Source: an uncultured beta proteobacterium (lineage in GTDB: Bacteria; Pseudomonadota; Gammaproteobacteria; Burkholderiales; Burkholderiaceae). From it: a stretch of 9,251 nt of DNA. Below are positions 1-5,235 of this stretch, piece by piece. The position numbers and the translations under genes were made by a program. The notes beneath the pieces were generated by a model, which was given only the letters and a program-made list of their open reading frames with translations, made no database searches and was not told the DNA's origin. Location: the NCBI GenBank assembly GCA_903944255.1, contig CAJARE010000283.1:1-9251 (forward strand), written 5' to 3'. Every line of letters starts with the position of its first letter. Position 1 is the first letter of the stretch.

Positions 1-138
1 CCAGATCACTTCCGTGTAGTGTTCTTGCCTCATGAGGATGTTCTTAAAGAGGCGATTGGTCGCCTTGCGCGTTTCCTTGAGCGTTATCGTAATAAGCATG
101 GCCGCAAGGCTTCTTCAACCGTAGTAAAGGCATCATGA
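1..138 (+). CDS. PLP-dependent aminotransferase, AlaC-like (3' end only)
   Basis: Only the last 45 codons and the TGA stop are present; the gene begins upstream of the window. The reading frame is open from base 1. The visible tail contains DHFRVVFLPHEDVLKEAIGR followed by a basic helix (RLARFLERYRNKH). This resembles the C-terminus of class I/II aminotransferases of the alanine aminotransferase AlaC type that precede hom in many Burkholderiales. Such enzymes move amino groups between alanine or other amino acids and 2-oxoglutarate in the cytoplasm, using pyridoxal phosphate. The PLP lysine and substrate-binding arginine are outside the window, so the specificity cannot be checked. The stop codon overlaps the hom start in an ATGA arrangement, pointing to translational coupling with hom. 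The family call is moderately sure; the exact substrate is an inference. Confidence 0.7.
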   Translation, partial: PDHFRVVFLPHEDVLKEAIGRLARFLERYRNKHGRKASSTVVKAS

Positions 139-1445
139 AACCGATTCAAGTAGGTCTATTAGGTATTGGCACCGTTGGTGGTGGAGTGTTCACTGTTCTC
201 GAACGCAATCAAGATGAAATTCAACGTCGCGCTGGTCGGGGTATTCACATTAATACCGTCGCAGATCTTAATGTAGAACGTGCTAAAGAAATTGTTAAAG
301 ACCGTGCACAGATTGTGAATGATGCTCGCGCAGTGATTAATAATCCTGAGATTGACATCGTGGTTGAGTTGATTGGTGGCTATGGGATTGCCAAGGATTT
401 AGTGCTTGAGGCAATTGCTGCTGGTAAACATGTGGTGACTGCTAATAAAGCCTTAATTGCTGTGCATGGTAACGAGATATTTAAAGCGGCACATGCTAGG
501 GGTGTGATGGTTGCTTTTGAAGCAGCTGTTGCTGGCGGTATCCCAATCATTAAGGCTTTGCGTGAAGGACTTACTGCAAATCGAATTGAATGGATTGCCG
601 GGATTATCAATGGCACAACGAATTTTATTCTGACTGAGATGCGTGATAAAGGTTTGAACTTTGAGACCGCACTCAAAGAAGCGCAACGCTTGGGTTACGC
701 TGAAGCAGACCCTACTTTTGATATTGAGGGTATTGATGCTGCCCATAAAGCAACCATCATGAGTGCCATTGCCTTCGGTATTCCGATGCAGTTTGATAAA
801 GCTCATGTAGAGGGCATCACTAAGCTTGCTGCAATTGATATACGTTATGCTGAGCAATTGGGTTATCGCATTAAGCTACTCGGCATTGCTAAAAAAACGT
901 CAATCGGAGTCGAGTTACGAGTTCACCCAACATTAATTCCCATTAAGCGCTTGATCGCTAATGTCGAAGGCGCCATGAATGCAGTGCAAGTTTTTGGTGA
1001 TGCGGTGGGTACGACTTTATATTATGGCAAGGGCGCTGGCTCTGAGCCAACAGCTTCTGCTGTAATTGCGGATTTGGTAGATATCACACGCTTACTCAGT
1101 GCAGATGCAATGCATCGTGTCCCATATCTGGCGTTTCAGCCAGGTGCAGTTCAGGACACTCCAGTATTACCGATTGGTGAGATTACTACGAGTTACTACT
1201 TACGTTTGCGTGTTGCTGATCAAGCTGGCGTTCTGGCAGATATCACAAAGATTTTGGCTGCCCACAGTGTCTCAATTGATGCGCTTTTACAAAAAGAGGC
1301 GGATGAAGGTGAAAGTCAAACAGATTTGGTTGCTCTAACACATGAGACCAAAGAGAAAAATATGATCGCTGCCATTAAAGAAATTCAGAATCTGAAAACG
1401 GTTGCTGGCGAAGTGGTGAAGATCCGCTTAGAAAATCTGTCTTAA
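135..1445 (+). CDS. hom: Homoserine dehydrogenase (with C-terminal ACT domain)
   Basis: Cytoplasmic enzyme reducing L-aspartate 4-semialdehyde to L-homoserine with NAD(P)H, at the branch point to threonine, methionine and isoleucine. At 436 aa it has the usual length of the monofunctional bacterial form, with no fused aspartokinase. A Rossmann NAD(P)-binding loop GIGTVG lies at residues 10-15. ANK at 103-105 carries the expected catalytic lysine. The core signature runs from the AGGIPIIKALREG block (133-145) through NGTTNFILTEM (159-169) to GYAEADP (187-193). E190, D201 and K205 keep the spacing of the substrate-binding and catalytic acids and lysine of the family. A C-terminal ACT domain (about 353-430, containing DQAGVLADI) suggests feedback control by threonine; this is inferred from the family. 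The ATG overlaps the preceding stop by 4 nt, and AAAGG at 126-130 is a fair Shine-Dalgarno. thrC follows after 9 nt. Confidence 0.97.
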   Translation: MKPIQVGLLGIGTVGGGVFTVLERNQDEIQRRAGRGIHINTVADLNVERAKEIVKDRAQIVNDARAVINNPEIDIVVELIGGYGIAKDLVLEAIAAGKHVVTANKALIAVHGNEIFKAAHARGVMVAFEAAVAGGIPIIKALREGLTANRIEWIAGIINGTTNFILTEMRDKGLNFETALKEAQRLGYAEADPTFDIEGIDAAHKATIMSAIAFGIPMQFDKAHVEGITKLAAIDIRYAEQLGYRIKLLGIAKKTSIGVELRVHPTLIPIKRLIANVEGAMNAVQVFGDAVGTTLYYGKGAGSEPTASAVIADLVDITRLLSADAMHRVPYLAFQPGAVQDTPVLPIGEITTSYYLRLRVADQAGVLADITKILAAHSVSIDALLQKEADEGESQTDLVALTHETKEKNMIAAIKEIQNLKTVAGEVVKIRLENLS

Positions 1446-1454
1446 TTAAAATAG

Positions 1455-2897
1455 ATGCGTTACCAATCAACCCGTGGCAATAGTCCACAACAATCTTTTT
1501 TAGAGATTCTTTTAGGTGGATTAGCGCCAGATGGCGGCCTGTATTTGCCGACACAATATCCCCAAGTAACTGCAGCTCAATTGGATTCATGGCGGGGCTT
1601 ATCCTATGCTGACTTAGCCTATGAGGTCCTAAGTTTGTATTGTGACGATATTCCAGAGCAGGATTTGCGCGCTCTATTACGGAAGACTTACACCTCAGAA
1701 GTTTATTGCAATGGTCGTTCACAAGATAACGCCAAAGATATTACCCCTTTACATTGGTTAGGTGAGGAACAAGGCACTCGTATTGGTCTTTTAAGTCTAT
1801 CGAATGGTCCGACTTTAGCTTTTAAAGATATGGCTATGCAATTGTTAGGCAATCTTTTTGAATACGTTCTCAAGAAAAAAGATCAGCAGCTCAATATCTT
1901 AGGAGCCACTTCTGGCGACACTGGCAGCGCTGCTGAATATGCTATGCGCGGTAAAGAGGGTGTCAAGGTATTTATGCTTTCGCCCCGCGGCAAGATGAGT
2001 TCTTTTCAATCTGCACAGATGTACTCCTTACAAGACCCTAATATTTTTAACTTGGCAGTAGCTGGTGTATTTGATGATTGCCAGGATATTGTGAAGGCGG
2101 TTAGTAATGACCATGCTTTCAAGGCTAAGAATCAAATTGGTACAGTGAACTCGATTAACTGGGGGCGCGTGGTCGCACAGGTGGTGTATTACTTCCAGGG
2201 TTATTTATTGGCGACCAAATCTAGCTCAGAAAAAGTATCCTTCACAGTGCCCTCCGGGAACTTTGGCAATGTTTGCGCGGGGCATATCGCTCGTATGATG
2301 GGTCTTCCTATTGCACATTTGGTAGTCGCAACGAATGAGAATGATGTTCTTGATGAGTTCTTTCGTACGGGTGTTTATCGTGCGCGTAAGTCATCCGAAA
2401 CATTGCATACCTCTAGTCCTTCAATGGATATTTCAAAGGCCAGTAACTTTGAACGTTTTGTATTTGACTTAATGAGTCAAGACGGTAAGGCAACTGCAGG
2501 CATGTTTAAGCAGGTAGATGAGACTGGTGGCTTCGATATTTCTAAGGACATTATCTTTCAAGAAATTGGAAAGTATGGCTTTCAGTCGGGCCGAAGTACC
2601 CATGTAAACCGTTTAGAGACCATCCGTGATATTGAAAAACGCTACGGCGTTATGATTGATACTCATACTGCTGATGGCGTCAAGGTTGCGAGAGAGCATT
2701 TGCAAGCAGGAATACCAATGCTAGTACTCGAGACTGCCCTACCAATTAAGTTTGAAGAAACTATTCAAGAAGCTTTGGGTCGGCCAGCTGAATGTCCTGC
2801 TGCATTTAAGGACATCAAATCTAAGCCCCAACGCGTAGAAAATATTGATGCTGATGTGAATCAGGTCAAAGCCTTCATTACTTCACATCTCGCTTAA
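1455..2897 (+). CDS. thrC: Threonine synthase
   Basis: PLP enzyme converting O-phospho-L-homoserine to L-threonine plus phosphate, the last step of threonine synthesis. The 480 aa start with the typical ThrC N-terminus (MRYQSTRG, then GLAPDGGLYLP at 22-32). The PLP Schiff-base lysine is K124 in LAFKD. The GATSGDTGSAA loop (150-160) and a downstream PSGNFGN motif are the expected PLP-phosphate and substrate-binding elements. The length and motifs match the longer, fungal/proteobacterial-type threonine synthase. Homoserine kinase (thrB), which makes the substrate, is not in this window, so it must be encoded elsewhere. There is no recognisable Shine-Dalgarno before the ATG: the 9-nt gap from hom is AT-rich. 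Translation probably depends on coupling to hom. moeA follows 7 nt after the stop. Confidence 0.97.
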   Translation: MRYQSTRGNSPQQSFLEILLGGLAPDGGLYLPTQYPQVTAAQLDSWRGLSYADLAYEVLSLYCDDIPEQDLRALLRKTYTSEVYCNGRSQDNAKDITPLHWLGEEQGTRIGLLSLSNGPTLAFKDMAMQLLGNLFEYVLKKKDQQLNILGATSGDTGSAAEYAMRGKEGVKVFMLSPRGKMSSFQSAQMYSLQDPNIFNLAVAGVFDDCQDIVKAVSNDHAFKAKNQIGTVNSINWGRVVAQVVYYFQGYLLATKSSSEKVSFTVPSGNFGNVCAGHIARMMGLPIAHLVVATNENDVLDEFFRTGVYRARKSSETLHTSSPSMDISKASNFERFVFDLMSQDGKATAGMFKQVDETGGFDISKDIIFQEIGKYGFQSGRSTHVNRLETIRDIEKRYGVMIDTHTADGVKVAREHLQAGIPMLVLETALPIKFEETIQEALGRPAECPAAFKDIKSKPQRVENIDADVNQVKAFITSHLA

Positions 2898-2904
2898 CTC
2901 AATC

Positions 2905-4149
2905 ATGACGAATAAGCCTCCCATGTTGACCGCGCAGCAGGCATTAGATCATTTACTCTCTCATGCCCAATCAGTTAGCGACAGTGAAGTGGTAGCTATG
3001 CAAGCTGCGCTTGGGCGAGTGCTTGCTGAAAGTGTCAACAGTCTTGTAGACGTTCCACCATTAGATAACACTTCTATGGATGGCTATGCAGTCCGTTGCG
3101 CTGACACTGCCACTCCAGGGCAAACTCTTACAATTGCCCAGCGTATTCCGGCTGGATCAATGGGGGTGCAACTAGAACCAGGTAGCGCCGCCAGAATTTT
3201 TACAGGAGCTCCAGTCCCTCCAGGTGCTGATGCGGTGGTTATGCAAGAAGACTGTGCCATTAACGAAGGATCGCCTGATCATGTGCAGGTAAATGTTGTC
3301 CCCCAAGCAGGCCAATGGATTCGTCGTCAAGGCGAGGATTTAAGTGCAGGTAAGCTCGCCTTAAGTGCTGGCACATTTTTACGTCCTCAAGAGCTTGGTG
3401 TGGCTGCTTCTGCTGGTTTGACTCATTTGAATGTGAAACGTCGAGTGAAGGTGGCTGCCTTCTTCACTGGCGATGAATTGGCTTTGCCTGGTCAACCATT
3501 AAAGCCGGGTGGTATCTATAACTCTAACCGCGATACTTTATTAGCCTGCTTAAGATCCCTAGGGTGTGATGCAACGGATTTAGGTATCGTGCCTGATCGA
3601 TTGGATGCTACGCGTGATGCTCTGCGTAAGGCAAGTAAAGATCACGATCTCATTCTGACTTCGGGTGGTGTCTCTGTAGGTGAAGAGGACCATATCAAGC
3701 CTGCAGTTACTGCAGAGGGGCGACTTGATCTTTGGCAAATTGCGATTAAACCTGGAAAGCCCTTGGCATTTGGAGCAGTGCGTAAATCTGAGAATCCAAA
3801 AGATGGAGAGGCTTGGTTTATTGGTCTGCCTGGTAATCCTGTTTCAAGCTTCGTTACTTTCCTATTATTTGTTCGCCCTTTTATTTTGAAGCTACAAGGA
3901 CGAGAAACGAAGTTGATTCCACCTTATATGATGCGGGCAGACTTTGATTGGCTAAAAGCAGATCGACGTAATGAGTTTTTGCGGGTCAAAATCAATCAAC
4001 AGGGCGGATTAGACTTATTCCCTAATCAGAGTTCTGGAGTGCTCACTAGTGCATCTTGGGGGGACGGTTTAGTGGACTGCCCACCAGGACAAGCTATCCA
4101 TGCTGGCGACCTTGTCAAATACATTCCTTTTGATGCTTTGTTGACTTAA
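2905..4149 (+). CDS. moeA: Molybdopterin molybdenumtransferase
   Basis: Catalyses insertion of molybdate into adenylylated molybdopterin, giving active molybdenum cofactor in the cytoplasm. The 414 aa match the usual MoeA length and four-domain layout. Conserved blocks are VDVPPLDNTSMDGYAVR (48-64, with D59), FTGAPVPPGADAVVMQED (99-116, with T100), IRRQGEDL (139-146), TGDEL (188-192, with E191), LTSGGVSVGEEDHIK (251-265, with D262), IKPGKPLAFG (281-290) and GLPGNPVSSF (307-316). D59 and T100 fall at the same numbers as active-site residues of E. coli MoeA, and E191 and D262 at nearly the same. Domain IV is the C-terminal beta-rich part, about 335-414. The chosen ATG has no clear Shine-Dalgarno; an in-frame ATG at codon 7 (2923) is an alternative. 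The gene lies 7 nt after thrC and 18 nt before moaD, so it is probably cotranscribed with both. Confidence 0.97.
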   Translation: MTNKPPMLTAQQALDHLLSHAQSVSDSEVVAMQAALGRVLAESVNSLVDVPPLDNTSMDGYAVRCADTATPGQTLTIAQRIPAGSMGVQLEPGSAARIFTGAPVPPGADAVVMQEDCAINEGSPDHVQVNVVPQAGQWIRRQGEDLSAGKLALSAGTFLRPQELGVAASAGLTHLNVKRRVKVAAFFTGDELALPGQPLKPGGIYNSNRDTLLACLRSLGCDATDLGIVPDRLDATRDALRKASKDHDLILTSGGVSVGEEDHIKPAVTAEGRLDLWQIAIKPGKPLAFGAVRKSENPKDGEAWFIGLPGNPVSSFVTFLLFVRPFILKLQGRETKLIPPYMMRADFDWLKADRRNEFLRVKINQQGGLDLFPNQSSGVLTSASWGDGLVDCPPGQAIHAGDLVKYIPFDALLT

Positions 4150-4167
4150 TCGGTTTACGATTACCCC

Positions 4168-4425
4168 ATGAAACTCGAACTGAAATTTTTCGCTTCCTTA
4201 CGTGAGGCACTGAAAGTGTCGGAAGAAAAAATCACCATTCCCTCTTCTGTCAAAACGATTGCTGATTTACGAATCCATTTATTCGAAAGAGGCGGCGTCT
4301 GGGCTGAAGTGTTAGCGAATGGTAAATCTCTACGCTGTGCATTAAATCATCAAATGGTGGATCCCAGCACGCCCTTGCAGGAAGGTGCTGAAGTGGCCTT
4401 CTTTCCGCCTGTGACGGGAGGTTAA
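4168..4425 (+). CDS. moaD: Molybdopterin synthase small subunit (sulfur carrier)
   Basis: Ubiquitin-like beta-grasp protein of 85 aa (the family is about 80-85). Its C-terminal Gly-Gly is adenylylated by MoeB and thiocarboxylated, then donates sulfur to cyclic pyranopterin monophosphate within molybdopterin synthase. The sequence shows the N-terminal strand LELKFFASLREAL (3-15), the late EGAEVAFFPPVTGG block (72-85) and the required terminal GG. It is directly followed by moaE, the large subunit, with 1 nt between stop and start; a 2:2 complex is expected from the family. The codons of the last two glycines (GGA GGT) also form the Shine-Dalgarno of moaE. No clear ribosome-binding site precedes this ATG; the 18-nt gap after moeA ends in TTACCCC. 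Confidence 0.95.
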   Translation: MKLELKFFASLREALKVSEEKITIPSSVKTIADLRIHLFERGGVWAEVLANGKSLRCALNHQMVDPSTPLQEGAEVAFFPPVTGG

Positions 4426-4429
4426 GGTG
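4417..4429 (+). promoter_or_regulatory. Shine-Dalgarno and GTG start of moaE, embedded in the end of moaD
   Basis: GGAGG at 4417-4421, five nt before the GTG at 4427-4429, is the best ribosome-binding site in the moeA-moaD-moaE part of the run. It fixes the GTG as the moaE start. It is made from the GGA GGT codons of the catalytic Gly-Gly of MoaD. A ribosome finishing moaD would sit over the moaE initiation site, so strong translational coupling of the two subunits is likely (inference). Confidence 0.8.
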
Positions 4430-4882
4430 CCTATTCGGATACAAGAGGGTGATTTCAATCTCAGTACAGAAATAGCAGCGCTACGCAAAGGCGATCCCAG
4501 AGTTGGCGCTGTAGTGACTTTTTTAGGTACTGTGCGCGATATGAATGATGGCAGCTCAGTAAAAGGGATGACCCTGGAGCATTACCCAGGCATGACTGAG
4601 AAGGCCTTACAAGATATTTTGGATCAGGCTAAAGCCCGTTGGGATATTTATCAGAGCCTGGTGATTCATCGTGTGGGTCTGTTACTGCCGGAAGATCAGA
4701 TTGTGATGGTTGTAGTCACTAGCGCTCATAGAGGCGAAGCTTTTGCTGCTTGTGAGTTCATCATGGACTATCTCAAAACGGCAGCCCCATTCTGGAAAAA
4801 AGAAGATACCCCTGAGGGTGGTCGTTGGGTAGATGCCAGAGTGACTGACGAGACTGCCATGTCGCGTTGGGAAAAGAAGTAA
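4427..4882 (+). CDS. moaE: Molybdopterin synthase catalytic (large) subunit
   Basis: Large subunit of molybdopterin synthase. It binds cyclic pyranopterin monophosphate and receives sulfur from the thiocarboxylated MoaD tail to form the dithiolene. The 151 aa match E. coli MoaE (about 150). Conserved blocks are GAVVTFLGTVRD (27-38), LEHYPGMTEKAL (50-61), IHRVGLLLPED (80-90), VTSAHRGEAFAAC (97-109) and LKTAAPFWKKE (116-126). K117 and K124 correspond to the two active-site lysines of the E. coli enzyme (K119 and K126). The start is GTG, chosen because of the GGAGG five nt upstream and because the protein then begins MPIRIQEGDF, as expected for the family. It is the last gene of the + strand run; the next gene is on the opposite strand, its stop only 5 nt away. 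Confidence 0.96.
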   Translation: MPIRIQEGDFNLSTEIAALRKGDPRVGAVVTFLGTVRDMNDGSSVKGMTLEHYPGMTEKALQDILDQAKARWDIYQSLVIHRVGLLLPEDQIVMVVVTSAHRGEAFAACEFIMDYLKTAAPFWKKEDTPEGGRWVDARVTDETAMSRWEKK

Positions 4883-4887
4883 CTTTC

Positions 4888-5181
4888 TTAAAGCTTAAAA
4901 AAAGCTAATTTTTTAGATCGTGGCAATTGCTTTAATTTCGCTTCAGCCTTAGACGCCTCAGATCTATCGGGATGGGCTTGGGTGGCCAAAAGGATGACAG
5001 GTCTGCGCGACCTCGTATAACGTGCACCTTGCCCTGAGTTATGGGCCTCCAGCCGATGTTCAAGTCGGTTGGTGATACCCGCATAGAAGCTGCCATCCGA
5101 GCATTTGAGTAGGTAAACGAGCCAGGTCAAAATAGTAAAAATGAGCGTTAAAAAGGCCTTAGAAAAGCTTGAAATTGGCAA
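4888..5181 (-). CDS. GIY-YIG nuclease domain protein (UPF0213/YhbQ-like)
   Basis: Small single-domain protein of the GIY-YIG superfamily. The motif pair appears as LVYLLKCSDG (21-30) and FYAGIT (32-37), followed by the RLEAHNSGQGARYTRSRRP block (43-61), which is diagnostic of the YhbQ/UPF0213 group, and a later acidic residue in SKAEAKLKQL (78-87, E80). Family members resemble the UvrC/endonuclease nuclease core; their role is poorly defined, possibly DNA repair or processing. The start is uncertain. TTG at 5181 gives 97 aa and has TAAGG seven nt upstream on this strand. TTG at 5130 gives 80 aa beginning MTWLVYLLKC, which fits the family N-terminus better but has no Shine-Dalgarno. The extra 17 residues (including FLTLIFTIL) are hydrophobic and not part of the usual domain. 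The gene converges with moaE and diverges from clpB. Confidence 0.85.
   Translation of the reverse strand: MPISSFSKAFLTLIFTILTWLVYLLKCSDGSFYAGITNRLEHRLEAHNSGQGARYTRSRRPVILLATQAHPDRSEASKAEAKLKQLPRSKKLAFFKL
4892..4914 (+). terminator. Possible Rho-independent terminator after moaE
   Basis: AGCTT (4892-4896) pairs with AAGCT (4902-4906) across a five-A loop, followed by AA and six T (4909-4914). The stem is only 5 bp and AT-rich, so termination would be weak. The site is just after the moaE stop and lies within the last codons of the convergent GIY-YIG gene. That placement is plausible for ending the long + strand unit. On the other strand the same stem is not followed by a T run after the GIY-YIG stop. 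Confidence 0.4.
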
Positions 5182-5198
5182 TATTGCCCTTATATTCT
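5168..5198 (+). promoter_or_regulatory. Probable clpB heat-shock promoter (sigma-32-like, overlapping a sigma-70-like site)
   Basis: CTTGAA at 5168-5173, then 12 nt, then GCCCTTAT at 5186-5193. This matches the sigma-32 pattern CTTGAA / CCCCATnT, with mismatches at the first and fifth bases of the -10. The same stretch reads TTGAAA (5169-5174), 16 nt, TATATT (5191-5196), one mismatch from each sigma-70 consensus hexamer. Transcription would begin near 5200-5205, leaving a leader of about 30-36 nt before the clpB ATG. ClpB is a classic sigma-32 regulon member, so the placement fits. The -35 is inside the divergent GIY-YIG gene if that gene starts at 5181. Matching was by eye. Confidence 0.65.
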
Positions 5199-5235
5199 AT
5201 AGATAGATATTCATGGAGTAGATGGGGAACCAAAA

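Noticed and set aside
380..857. Two long minus-strand open frames inside hom
   Set aside because: They lie wholly inside a clear homoserine dehydrogenase, overlap each other, and show no family resemblance or ribosome-binding site; they are shadows of codon usage.
1375..1722. Minus-strand open frame of 115 codons across the hom-thrC junction
   Set aside because: Both ends are within well-supported + strand genes and the translation has no recognisable domain.
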